Positions 18,481 through 27,406 of a DNA stretch of 49,655 nucleotides are shown here, in pieces. The stretch spans positions 7,133 to 56,787 of the forward strand of contig PAHI01000077.1 of assembly GCA_002705575.1 (NCBI GenBank). Direction: 5' to 3'. Numbering within the stretch: position 1 is the first letter of the stretch; each line of letters begins with the position of its first letter. The stretch is from Fidelibacterota bacterium (GTDB lineage: Bacteria; Marinisomatota; Marinisomatia; SCGC-AAA003-L08; GCA-002719095). The position numbers and the translations under genes are program-made. A model generated the notes under the pieces. The model was not told the DNA's origin and did no database searches. It saw only the letters and a list, made by a program, of their open reading frames with translations.

Positions 18481-20073
18481 TTAACTTCTGCCTAAAATAG
18501 TATTAACCAATAAAATAATATCTTGAACATTTAATTGAGTATCTTCGTTCATGTCTCCGCACAATTCATACTGCTCTGCTAAGATTAAATTAACAAGAAG
18601 AATGATATCTGACACATTTAATTGAGGGTCATCATTTAAGTTTCCAAGATTAGAACAGCCATTAGAAATAGACAATTCGTAATCAAGAGAGGCTGTATAG
18701 ATATCAGAGTCTGCAAATTCAAAAGAGGCTAAATATTCTCCGCTTTCAAGATCATCTAGGCTAGCTGAGAAAACTACGCCCTCATCATATGTATGGGCTG
18801 ATGGAATCATACTTAAAGTTGAAATCTCATTACCATCGTTATAAAGAGTGACACTTCTCTTCCAAGGAAGGTTGTCATCAGTATCAGTATAAACAAGGCT
18901 AATTGAGTTTGTATTATTATCATAATTTGGAGATGATAAAACAGGGTCTATATTACCTTCTTGGTGCTGAGAACCAAATATGATTACTCCAGGGTTAGTT
19001 TGATCTGGAGCAGAATAGGAAGGTGTAGTAGAAAACGCAGGAATGTCAACTGCTATTGTAATTCCAAGCAAAACAACACCCTGCAAAGAATTTGGCCAGA
19101 CACCAAACCCAGAATCATTAAATAAATAGTTTGCATCAAAGCCTGTGCTTAGGGTGCTTCCAGATCTATTAATTTGTACATCTGTAGTAATTTGTTCTGG
19201 AGCACCATCTAGATTAATATCTTCACTGCTCAAATCCGCATTAGTAAGTTTTAAAAGACCTGAAGATAGCTCAAATCCTCCTAAGCTGCCTATTGAACCA
19301 AGGTCAAGATATCCAACCGCATATGCTGTTTCAGGGCTATCAGGATTAACAATTCCTATACCATAGAGATAAAAAGTTCCTCCACTAAAAAGGCCATAAC
19401 TACCTGCATCACAACACTCTCCAGCAATATCCATTGATAGATAAATTTTGTTAATATCTTCAGAATCAAAAGCTTTGTTGTATGTTCCTACAACACTTAA
19501 AATATCTTGATTAGAGTTTGCATCAGATGAAGGGTCTTCAATTATAAGTGCTTCAAAATTTGAGTTTGGAGGGAACTGATTATTTATATTATTTGGAGCC
19601 TGGGAAATAACAAGACTTCCATAATCTAATCCTAAAGTTGAAGAATTTACTATTCCTCCCAAATACCAGTCTACATTATTACCTCCTGATGTAATGGAAG
19701 TTATTCCCCAAGTGTTTTCATAGCCTTCAGTCCCAATTAAGGAAAAATCAGAAGAGGACGACCAGGTTGATTGATTATCTGTTGAAATATAAATATTTCC
19801 TGCAAAATCGTTTGCATTGTATGTCAGCGTGCTCGATATATCTGCATTAACAATAAATTCTTGTCTAGGAGCTGTTGAAGTTAGGTTAGATAAATATTCT
19901 TCACGAACATTCCCAAGTTCACTGTAATTTATTTTTTCTGCTGCTTCAAAAAGTTTTTGAAACATAAATTTATGTGCTTCGTTTACTATTCGCTTTGTTG
20001 CTTCAGGCGTGAGGCCTTGTTCATTTGTGAAAACAAAAGCAATTAAAACAATTATACTTAAAAATTTCTTCAT
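18481..20073 (-). CDS. Secreted protein with C-terminal dockerin-like calcium-binding domain
   Basis: Protein of 530 residues with a signal peptide (1-about 17, KKFLSIIVLIAFVF). The body is Ser/Asn/Asp-rich beta sequence without a recognised catalytic motif. The last ~58 residues form two dockerin-type repeats, NLNDDPQLNVSDIILLVNLIL and DMNEDTQLNVQDIILLVNTIL, each with Asp/Asn at calcium-ligand positions followed by a helix. Dockerin-like tails of this kind are common in FCB-group secreted proteins and may serve in surface attachment or sorting and not in cellulosome assembly. No cohesin is seen here. An AAGGGG ribosome site precedes the ATG by 8 nt. It is transcribed towards the motor cluster and shares its terminator. 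Confidence 0.8.
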   Translation of the reverse strand: MKKFLSIIVLIAFVFTNEQGLTPEATKRIVNEAHKFMFQKLFEAAEKINYSELGNVREEYLSNLTSTAPRQEFIVNADISSTLTYNANDFAGNIYISTDNQSTWSSSSDFSLIGTEGYENTWGITSITSGGNNVDWYLGGIVNSSTLGLDYGSLVISQAPNNINNQFPPNSNFEALIIEDPSSDANSNQDILSVVGTYNKAFDSEDINKIYLSMDIAGECCDAGSYGLFSGGTFYLYGIGIVNPDSPETAYAVGYLDLGSIGSLGGFELSSGLLKLTNADLSSEDINLDGAPEQITTDVQINRSGSTLSTGFDANYLFNDSGFGVWPNSLQGVVLLGITIAVDIPAFSTTPSYSAPDQTNPGVIIFGSQHQEGNIDPVLSSPNYDNNTNSISLVYTDTDDNLPWKRSVTLYNDGNEISTLSMIPSAHTYDEGVVFSASLDDLESGEYLASFEFADSDIYTASLDYELSISNGCSNLGNLNDDPQLNVSDIILLVNLILAEQYELCGDMNEDTQLNVQDIILLVNTILGRS

Positions 20074-20165
20074 TATTTAAAACCCCTTCTTATAAAGTCA
20101 AAGCTAATTTAAACAAAAATAATCAATAAACGTAATAAAGTGTGATTTAAACAACAAAAATTGAA

Positions 20166-21068
20166 TTATTTCAAGGATGATTTTTTAATGCCTTTTATAA
20201 ATGAATCCATTAAAAAGAACTTAGTCAACAAAGGGTGTTTAGAAAATTTAAGAAAAATTTTAGCTATATATAGAGTTAAGCTATTAAATAAAAATGGTGT
20301 ATAAAAAGATGAAACTAGGCGATACTCAAGGCTTTTTTTATGGATGGGATGTTTTTTTATTATTTTAATAAAATTATATTTTCCATAATCATATACGTTT
20401 TGAAGGTAGTCTTCGAAACTTTTATTTACATGATGATAAGACAAAGCATTATTGTTTTGTCGCATTCCATTGGGAAATTTTTTACTAATTCGAATAGAAA
20501 GCTCTATATCTTCCCCACCATATTTTTTCAGGCTTTTATCAAAAGGGCCAGCAGTACCGATAACCTCCTTTTTTATAATGGTGTTGCTAAAAACAAACCA
20601 CTTATATTTTAAATTATGAGTAATTCCAGCTTTTTTTGAACCTCTGTAGTTACTAAACAAGTATTTTTCTAAACGAGAAAGATGTTTTTTGGCAAGAGGC
20701 TTTAAGTTTCCCGTAACGCCCACTATATCGTTATTTTGATTAAAAAAATCTAACATGTTTGGAAGCCAATTTTCCTTTACATCTATATCGCAGTCTAAAA
20801 AGACTAAAAAATTTCCTTTGGAATGTTTAATGCCTGTATTTCTGGCGCTTGAAAGACCTAAGTTTTTGTTATGAACAATAACACGTATATTTTTTTCTTT
20901 TTGTAAAATTTTTTGTGTTAAGTCTGTAGAGCCGTCATTAATAACGATAATTTCTGCAGAATAGTTAATAGGCAGATTTTTTATAGAACCCTTTATAGAT
21001 TTAAGGCAAGAATTTAGTGAAGCTTGTCCATTATAACAGGGAATTATTATAGATACTAGGCTATTCAT
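20166..21068 (-). CDS. Family 2 glycosyltransferase
   Basis: Protein of 300 residues with a GT-A fold signature: VSIIIPCYNGQASL at the N-terminus, IIVINDGSTD, GLSSARNTGI, and the metal-binding FLVFLDCDIDV (DxD-like). A later KYGGEDIELSIRI provides the acidic GEDxE motif typical of the acceptor side. These enzymes add sugars from nucleotide-sugars to lipid-linked or surface glycans. The start overlaps the upstream glycosyltransferase gene by 8 bp. The acceptor and sugar cannot be read from the sequence. It is the last minus-strand gene of the left arm of the polysaccharide region. Confidence 0.9.
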   Translation of the reverse strand: MNSLVSIIIPCYNGQASLNSCLKSIKGSIKNLPINYSAEIIVINDGSTDLTQKILQKEKNIRVIVHNKNLGLSSARNTGIKHSKGNFLVFLDCDIDVKENWLPNMLDFFNQNNDIVGVTGNLKPLAKKHLSRLEKYLFSNYRGSKKAGITHNLKYKWFVFSNTIIKKEVIGTAGPFDKSLKKYGGEDIELSIRISKKFPNGMRQNNNALSYHHVNKSFEDYLQNVYDYGKYNFIKIIKKHPIHKKSLEYRLVSSFYTPFLFNSLTLYIAKIFLKFSKHPLLTKFFLMDSFIKGIKKSSLK

Positions 21069-22149
21069 TCATTAACATTGAATAATAATTATACAAGTTT
21101 TTACCTACAACCTCTACATCATGATTTTTGATAGCCCAATCGTAGGCTTTTTGTTTATAATAATCAATTTTTTCAGGATTTAAAATCAAATCAATCAATT
21201 TTTTCTCCAAGTTGTTTTGGTTAACATTAACCATTGGATGGTTTTTAAAAAAATTACGACACGAAGAATTCATTTCTGTCATACAGCAGGTATAAAGCCC
21301 CATTGCTTCAACTGAATTCATACCATAGCCCCAGCCTCCGTTGTCTCCAATTTGATCAATTAAAATATCACTAGTTCTTTTTAAATTAATTACTTTATGG
21401 TGGTCCATATTCTCTATTAAAGTGAATTTAACATTTTTATATCTAGAACAGATTTTTTTACAAATAGAAATAATTTTGTCGCTTCCTTTATAATGTCTGT
21501 TTGTTGGACTATGGCAAATAGAAATCTCATTTTCCGTTTTCTTAAAAATTTCATTCTTGTTTATTTTTATAGGTAAAAACAAATATTTCAATTTGCTATG
21601 TAGCGACAATAAGTCTAATTCGCTTGTTAAGCTTACATCTGCAAAGGCATTTAATGGCTCGATAACACCACGAGTTCTCATATCTTGGCCATGATATGTA
21701 CATATTATTGGTTTTTTCAAACGTTTTATTCTTTTTACAAAAGAACAATTTCTATAAAAATCTAGACCCCATTCAAAATGATAAACATCAAAGTCTAAAA
21801 GATTGTATTCTTGTATAGCCCTTTCAACCTTAAATGACCAAAGCCAATCACGAAAACGAAAGAATAGTTTTTCTCGAAAACTATTAATTTCTGCTTTTGG
21901 AGGGTTTCCTTTTTTGGCTAAATAATCTCCACCGGCGCCTTTAAAAAAATTATAATATTGAGTTCTTATACCACGATAAATAGGGTTGGTTGAAATTAAT
22001 GGAAGATTAAGACAAATACCAGAATCAAAAGAATTTGCTGTTTTATAAAAAGTAATAAATTTACAGTCATTCTTTTTTGAAAGATGATATTTTTTCCATG
22101 TTGATAAAGTACCAACAGTATTTTCTGGTGATATATATAGTATTTTCAT
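21061..22149 (-). CDS. Putative GT-B (family 4-like) glycosyltransferase
   Basis: Protein of 362 residues starting MKILYISPENTVGTLSTW, a typical GT-B first strand and loop. PIICTYHGQDMRTRG lies in the first domain and resembles the Y.HG.D motif of family 4 enzymes; the second domain has SICHSPTNRHYKGSD, ILIDQIGDNGGWGYGMNSVEAMGLYTCC (positions where EXE-type GT4 enzymes keep G.S..EAMA.G.P) and a C-terminal helix with YYKQKAYDWAIKNHD. The family is divergent and the donor sugar is unknown. The gene is divergent from the next glycosyltransferase, whose ATG is only 29 bp away, so their promoters must overlap coding DNA. Confidence 0.75.
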   Translation of the reverse strand: MKILYISPENTVGTLSTWKKYHLSKKNDCKFITFYKTANSFDSGICLNLPLISTNPIYRGIRTQYYNFFKGAGGDYLAKKGNPPKAEINSFREKLFFRFRDWLWSFKVERAIQEYNLLDFDVYHFEWGLDFYRNCSFVKRIKRLKKPIICTYHGQDMRTRGVIEPLNAFADVSLTSELDLLSLHSKLKYLFLPIKINKNEIFKKTENEISICHSPTNRHYKGSDKIISICKKICSRYKNVKFTLIENMDHHKVINLKRTSDILIDQIGDNGGWGYGMNSVEAMGLYTCCMTEMNSSCRNFFKNHPMVNVNQNNLEKKLIDLILNPEKIDYYKQKAYDWAIKNHDVEVVGKNLYNYYSMLMNE

Positions 22150-22178
22150 TTTTAGTAATTTATGTATATTTTGAGAAT

Positions 22179-23357
22179 ATGAAATTATTTATTATTCCAT
22201 CATGGTACCCTACAAAATTGAGCCCTAATAATGGATGTTTTTTTAAAAAATGGGCAGAATTTTTAAATAAATCAAGCAATGATGTTGTGGTGATAGCTCC
22301 TGTACTACACTCTTTGAGACTCTTTTTTGATTATCATAAAAAATCAAGAGAAAACGGACTTCACATGACTAATAAAGTACCAACGTTCATTAGTGAAAAC
22401 ATTAATATTTTTCCTAAAAATGAAAAATGTGCTTTTTATAGGTATAAATCACAAACAATTAATCTTTTTAATCAAGCTGTTGATAGATATGGAAAACCAG
22501 ACCTTGTTTTGTGCCATTCTTCAATTTGGGCAGGAGCAGCGATTTCTAAAAAATTAAAAAATCAAAAAATTCCCTTTGTAATAGTTGAGCATTTAAAAGA
22601 GTTTTTAATAAAAAAATCTCTATCAAGCTTTGCAGAAAACGTAGTTAATCAGACATATGATTTATGTAATAAAATTATAGTACCAAGCAATGCATTAAAA
22701 GAAGCTATTCATCCCAAGTATAATTTAGATGAAAGAAAGATAGCAGTAATACCTAATCCTATTGATGAAGACGTTTTCACCTTAAAGCCGCGAAAACAAA
22801 AGAATTATAAAATCAACATTTCTTGTGTTTCTCTATTAAGAAAAGAGAAAAGGATTGATTTAATTGTAGACTCATTTAAAGAAATTATTAAGGATGGCAT
22901 AAATGCACAGCTTAATATTATTGGAAGCGGAGAGTTGAATTCCACAATTAAAAAACAAATTAAAAAATTAGGATTATCTGATAAAATAAAATTAACAGGA
23001 TATTTGAAGGAAGGAAAAATTGTAGAGAAGTTGCACAAAACCGATGTTTTTATTATGGCAAGCGATGTTGAAACCTTTGGATTATCATTAATTGAAGCAC
23101 AGGCCTGTGGAATTCCCGCGGTTGTAACCAAATGTGGAGGACCCAATGATATTATTATTGAGAAAACAGGGCTTTTGGTGGAGACCAACTCAGTGCAAAG
23201 CCTTTCAAATGGCCTAAAAAAGATAATTTTTCAGATAGATCAATATGACCCTAATATAATTAGAGATATAACAATTAATAGGTTTGGTAAAGATATTTAT
23301 ATAAAATCAATTCAAAGTTTAATTAACAATTTATTAAAATCGCAAAAGGTCCATTAA
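22179..23357 (+). CDS. Family 4 glycosyltransferase
   Basis: Protein of 392 residues. I set the start at ATG 22179 (MKLFIIPSWYPTKLSPNNGCFF), the usual GT4 beginning; a longer frame from 22077 runs inside the opposite-strand gene and adds only a random hydrophobic stretch. Motifs include IVPSNALKEAI, VIPNPIDEDVF, CVSLLRKEKRIDLIV, LNIIGSGEL, IKLTGYL and the nucleotide-sugar signature ETFGLSLIEAQACGIPAVVTKCGG (EX7E type). It probably extends a cell-surface glycan. Its stop overlaps the flippase gene on the other strand by 24 bp, tail to tail. Confidence 0.92.
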   Translation: MKLFIIPSWYPTKLSPNNGCFFKKWAEFLNKSSNDVVVIAPVLHSLRLFFDYHKKSRENGLHMTNKVPTFISENINIFPKNEKCAFYRYKSQTINLFNQAVDRYGKPDLVLCHSSIWAGAAISKKLKNQKIPFVIVEHLKEFLIKKSLSSFAENVVNQTYDLCNKIIVPSNALKEAIHPKYNLDERKIAVIPNPIDEDVFTLKPRKQKNYKINISCVSLLRKEKRIDLIVDSFKEIIKDGINAQLNIIGSGELNSTIKKQIKKLGLSDKIKLTGYLKEGKIVEKLHKTDVFIMASDVETFGLSLIEAQACGIPAVVTKCGGPNDIIIEKTGLLVETNSVQSLSNGLKKIIFQIDQYDPNIIRDITINRFGKDIYIKSIQSLINNLLKSQKVH

Positions 23358-24776
23358 TTGGTTTTTAATATATTCAATATTTTGTTTTTTAATAACTCCC
23401 AAAAAAAGCAAAAATATTAAAAGCATAGTAAAAATAATTAGTCGAATAAAAAAAGAAGGATTTGTTTCAATAATTGCAAGAACGCCAAACAAAGCACTAG
23501 TTAGCCAAAAAATATTATATAGATTATAATCAATTCTATATATTTTTTTATTATATACAAATAAAGAAATAGCCATTGAAAAAAAAGCTATAAAAGTAGA
23601 AATTGCAGCACCCTTAATACCTAAAATAGGAATTAAAATAAAATTTAGTACAATATTTGTAATAGCCCCAATTCCCCTAACAATCGCAATATAAAAAGTG
23701 TTGTTGGTAATATAGGGTCCTGGAAGTTGTAGTATATAAGCTCCATGAAAAAGGTATCCTGCGCATATCCAGGGAACTATAGAAACAGAATCACCGAACG
23801 CACTGCCGACAAGTTTATAACCCAAAAAATCTATTTTTGTTAGAGGAGAAACAAAACAAATAATAGAAAAGCAAATAATGCTAAAAAATAAAAAAACAGT
23901 GTTTGAAATAGAGGCTAATCTAGCATGGTCATTCTGGTTTTCTTTTGTTAAAAAAAAGGGTTGCCAAGCCATATTAAAGCCCATTACCACAAGAAGCATT
24001 AACATTCCTAATTTATAACCTGCATTATAAATTCCCACCATCTCAATATCAAGCAAATACCTAATAATATAGCGGTCAGAAAGTTCAATTATCATAGAAA
24101 AAAGACCCGCAAAAACAAGAGGGAATCCAAACTTTAAGGTTTTTTTAAAAACATAATAATCAAGAGAGCTAATAGATAGGCTTTTAAAAACAAAATAAAA
24201 AGTAATGATAAACAATAGCCCTGATGAGGCTACGCTTCCAAGGACAACACCCAAAACAGATAAGTCGTATGTTACTACAAATAAATAAATAAAAAATAGA
24301 TTGGAGAGAACATTTATCATATTAAAAGCCACAAAAAGGAAAGGCCTGTTTTCAGAACGCAAAACAATCATAGGCATAGCCCACAAAACATCAAAGAATA
24401 GAATTATTAAAACTAGAACAAACAATAAAGGGTCAAAAATTCCCAGAAGATATATTGATAGATAATTTTTTAGCAAAAAGCAGGTTCCAAAAAAAAGGAT
24501 ATTAATAATTAATAAAGGAATGTAAATATTAGTTAATATCTTGGGACGCTCTAATAAGGTTGACTGTTTATAATATTTTAATAATGCAGCATCAAGTCCC
24601 AAATGGATTAAAACAGTGAAAAAACCAAGGAAAATATAGATTAAAGATATAATTCCATAATCGTGTGGAGAAAAAATGTTTGTAAAAAATGGCAAAAGAA
24701 GAAAGGTAACTAGTCTCGTCAAAATATGACCAAGGCCATATACAAAAGATTCTTTTTTTAATAAATTATTTAACAT
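23334..24776 (-). CDS. Polysaccharide/lipid-linked oligosaccharide flippase (Wzx/MATE-like)
   Basis: Protein of 480 residues with about 12-14 membrane helices. The start LLKKESFVYGLGHILTRLVTFLLLPFFTNIFSPHDYGIISL is typical of Wzx and other polysaccharide biosynthesis exporters of the MOP superfamily (G...R...F...P..T..LSP.DYG). It should flip undecaprenyl-linked repeat units to the periplasm. Neighbours (three glycosyltransferases and a FemAB-like gene) fit. No wzy polymerase or chain-length gene is seen in the window. It overlaps the upstream FemAB-like gene by 11 bp. Confidence 0.9.
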   Translation of the reverse strand: MLNNLLKKESFVYGLGHILTRLVTFLLLPFFTNIFSPHDYGIISLIYIFLGFFTVLIHLGLDAALLKYYKQSTLLERPKILTNIYIPLLIINILFFGTCFLLKNYLSIYLLGIFDPLLFVLVLIILFFDVLWAMPMIVLRSENRPFLFVAFNMINVLSNLFFIYLFVVTYDLSVLGVVLGSVASSGLLFIITFYFVFKSLSISSLDYYVFKKTLKFGFPLVFAGLFSMIIELSDRYIIRYLLDIEMVGIYNAGYKLGMLMLLVVMGFNMAWQPFFLTKENQNDHARLASISNTVFLFFSIICFSIICFVSPLTKIDFLGYKLVGSAFGDSVSIVPWICAGYLFHGAYILQLPGPYITNNTFYIAIVRGIGAITNIVLNFILIPILGIKGAAISTFIAFFSMAISLFVYNKKIYRIDYNLYNIFWLTSALFGVLAIIETNPSFFIRLIIFTMLLIFLLFLGVIKKQNIEYIKNQLMDLLRF

Positions 24777-25764
24777 CTAATTTTTTATTATATACAAATC
24801 GCATTGTTCCAAAAGAATTAAAATTTTCTTTAAACTTAATCAGACTCATTTTTGGAGCCAAAGGTGTGGCTGTTTCAGCCTTATGTGAAACACCAAAGTC
24901 AAGATATTTTATATTATCTAAGTGAGCCCATTTAATAAGCTCTATTATTTGAATTGTTGCAATCTGCAAATCTGCATAATCATAATTAATTGAGTTGTAA
25001 AATATTACAGCCGTTTTTGAGTTTGTTATAAATATAACGCTTCCTCCAATGGTTTGAGTGCCCTTATAAACAGATAATAACTTTATTTTTTTAGGAAAAA
25101 GCTTTTTTAGTTTTACTAACTCATTTATTGAATGGGTTGGCTTTGAACTATATTTTTGTTTGTCTTTTTCCAATATAGGATAAAAATCTTCAAACTTATT
25201 GGACCAACAGATTTTCAAATTATTATTTTGAATAATCTTATCATAATAATCAAAAGACCTTCCGTTGTTTTTACAAATTAATTGGCATTGTTTTTCTAGA
25301 TTATTATTGATAGGAATTATACTTGAATAATACTGTTCTTTTTCAAGATAGTTTCTCCATTTTAAAGCATATAATAAAGATTCGTCATTATTTTTATTAT
25401 AAATCAGAGGAGTAGGAATAATTGTTAACTCTTCAGCGCCTTTTTCTAAAGCGTAATTTTCAATAGAGTTAAGAATTTCCAAAATATCTCCAAGTGAGAT
25501 GGTTTTTTTCATAACAACCCCGCCAAAGCTTGCCCCGGGATGAGAAAAAAGTATTTTTTTGTTAAGTTCATTTTTTATAGCAGATGGAAAAACAGCTATA
25601 GTCTCTCCTCTTTTTTTAAAAATAACAGAGCTATCAATAAATTCTCTATCAATATGATATGATAAAAAATCACGATAATGAAAGATGGTTCCATTTTTTG
25701 ATTGATCAATAAAGTAATCCCACTCATTAATCATATTATCTTTATATTTTACTAATTCAATCAT
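24766..25764 (-). CDS. FemAB/GNAT-like acyltransferase
   Basis: Protein of 332 residues resembling the FemAB-related peptidoglycan interpeptide/GNAT family that often sits in exopolysaccharide loci. Visible features are an N-terminal domain with [22 protein letters not shown] (the W..F......T.F....W pattern of these proteins), GGVVMKK, and a second GNAT-like half with [35 protein letters not shown] and YLDFGVSHK. Such proteins transfer amino acids or acyl groups to sugars or peptides. Which one applies here is unknown. It is first in the two-gene minus-strand unit with the flippase and diverges from eno. Confidence 0.72.
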   Translation of the reverse strand: MIELVKYKDNMINEWDYFIDQSKNGTIFHYRDFLSYHIDREFIDSSVIFKKRGETIAVFPSAIKNELNKKILFSHPGASFGGVVMKKTISLGDILEILNSIENYALEKGAEELTIIPTPLIYNKNNDESLLYALKWRNYLEKEQYYSSIIPINNNLEKQCQLICKNNGRSFDYYDKIIQNNNLKICWSNKFEDFYPILEKDKQKYSSKPTHSINELVKLKKLFPKKIKLLSVYKGTQTIGGSVIFITNSKTAVIFYNSINYDYADLQIATIQIIELIKWAHLDNIKYLDFGVSHKAETATPLAPKMSLIKFKENFNSFGTMRFVYNKKLDVK

Positions 25765-25827
25765 TATATATTAGAATATGTTTTAAAGACTAATTTAAAC
25801 TCTTTTAATAATAAAAGGACATACATT

Positions 25828-27102
25828 ATGAGCAAAATAAAAAACATTTATGCAAGAGAGATTTTAGACTCTAGGGGCAATCCTACCGTAGAAGCTGAAA
25901 TAACTTTAGAAAATGGAGTTTTTGCTAGAGCGTGCGTTCCAAGCGGAGCCTCTACTGGAGAGCATGAAGCTGTTGAATTAAGAGATAAGGATCAGAGTCG
26001 ATATTTTGGTAAAGGGGTTAAAAATGCAGTTAAAAATGTAAATTCAATTATTGCTCCTAGGTTGTTTGGCCAAAAGGTTGATGATCAATCCAAGATAGAC
26101 AAAACAATGATTGAGTTAGATGGTACTTCCAATAAATCAAAACTAGGAGCGAATGCAATTTTAGCTGTTTCTTTGGCGTCTTTTAGGGCTGCAGCAAATA
26201 ATAAGTCTGTTTATATATTTGAAAACATTTATAAAAAAAGTGAATTTATTTTACCCGTTCCAATGATGAATATATTAAATGGGGGCTCTCATGCTGACAA
26301 CAATGTTGATATTCAAGAATTTATGATTGTTCCGGTGGGAGCGAATTCATTTAGGGGCGCATTACAGATGGGGGCCGAAATTTTTCATACCTTAAAAGGA
26401 ATTTTGAAAAAAAACAAGTTAACTACATCTGTTGGAGATGAAGGAGGCTTTGCTCCTAATTTAAAGAGCAACGAGGATGCATTAATTTTGTTATCAGAGG
26501 CAACAGAAAAAGCAGGATACAAATTAGACAAAGATATAAAGTTTGCGCTAGATGTTGCTGCAAGCGAGTTTTATAATTCTAAAAACAATTTATATTCTTT
26601 ACATTCTGAAGCTCAAAGCTATAGTTCTGGAGAAATGATTGATTATTATCAAAAATTATGTGATAAATATCCGATTATTTCTATAGAAGACGGCTTAGAT
26701 CAAAACGATTGGGATGGCTGGATAAAGATGAATTCAGCCTTGGGCGATTCTATTCAGCTTGTAGGAGATGATTTAACGGTAACTAATATTGATAGGCTAC
26801 AGCATGCAATTAATAAAAAAGCAATGAATGCAATTTTGATTAAATTAAATCAAATAGGAACTGTCACAGAGACACTAGAGGCAATTTCGTTGGCCCAAAA
26901 AAACAATTTTGGGGTGATTATTTCACATCGTTCAGGAGAAACAGAAGACGTTACTATTGCAGATTTAGCAGTAGGAACAAATGCGGGTCAGATTAAAACA
27001 GGATCCTTAGCCAGAACTGACCGTGTTGCAAAGTATAATCAATTATTAAGGATTGAAGATCAGCTTTTAAATAAGTCTAAAATGTTTTCATTTAAAATAT
27101 AG
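25828..27102 (+). CDS. eno: Enolase
   Basis: Glycolytic enolase (2-phosphoglycerate to phosphoenolpyruvate), 424 residues. Marks: [59 protein letters not shown], metal ligands in [20 protein letters not shown] and VGDDLTVTN, the base lysine in LIKLNQIGT, and SHRSGETED. The ATG has AAAGGA 8-9 nt upstream. The last residues end soon after the conserved [18 protein letters not shown] cell-division gene follows 3 bp later, an arrangement (eno next to ftsB/divIC) found in many bacteria. Confidence 0.98.
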   Translation: MSKIKNIYAREILDSRGNPTVEAEITLENGVFARACVPSGASTGEHEAVELRDKDQSRYFGKGVKNAVKNVNSIIAPRLFGQKVDDQSKIDKTMIELDGTSNKSKLGANAILAVSLASFRAAANNKSVYIFENIYKKSEFILPVPMMNILNGGSHADNNVDIQEFMIVPVGANSFRGALQMGAEIFHTLKGILKKNKLTTSVGDEGGFAPNLKSNEDALILLSEATEKAGYKLDKDIKFALDVAASEFYNSKNNLYSLHSEAQSYSSGEMIDYYQKLCDKYPIISIEDGLDQNDWDGWIKMNSALGDSIQLVGDDLTVTNIDRLQHAINKKAMNAILIKLNQIGTVTETLEAISLAQKNNFGVIISHRSGETEDVTIADLAVGTNAGQIKTGSLARTDRVAKYNQLLRIEDQLLNKSKMFSFKI

Positions 27103-27105
27103 AAA

Positions 27106-27396
27106 ATGGATAAAAATAATATTTTATATATGTTGCTTGCTATATTCTCTATAATTATTTTTTTTCATCCAAAAGGCGTAATTAGTCTAATGAACAATCA
27201 AAATGAGTTGCTAAAACAAGAAAAGGAGATCAAAGGGCTAAAAGAAGAAATTAAAAGCCTAGAAAAAAAAATAAATTTGTTGAAATATGAAAATTACGAG
27301 CCTAATAATTTTAAAAAATTAGAACCGTATTTCAGAAAAAAGGGTATAGTAGAAAAAAATGAAGAATATTATAATCTTCAGGAAAATAATAACTAA
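27106..27396 (+). CDS. FtsB/DivIC-type septum formation protein
   Basis: Protein of 96 residues with an N-terminal membrane helix (about 5-24, ILYMLLAIFSIIIFF) and a coiled coil (about 33-64) made of LLKQEKEIKGLKEEIKSLEKK, then a short tail with YFRKKGIVEKNEEYY, corresponding to the family's E...R..L..V..GE ending. These proteins bind FtsL and regulate septal peptidoglycan synthesis. Position directly after eno agrees with the known eno-ftsB/divIC linkage. Sequence conservation is low in this family, so the call leans on architecture and context. Confidence 0.78.
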   Translation: MDKNNILYMLLAIFSIIIFFHPKGVISLMNNQNELLKQEKEIKGLKEEIKSLEKKINLLKYENYEPNNFKKLEPYFRKKGIVEKNEEYYNLQENNN

Positions 27397-27406
27397 ATTA
27401 TTTTAA

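Noticed and set aside
22077..22178. Longer start for the family 4 glycosyltransferase
   Set aside because: The extension overlaps the opposite-strand glycosyltransferase start and adds non-family hydrophobic residues; ATG 22179 begins the canonical MKLFIIPSWYP.
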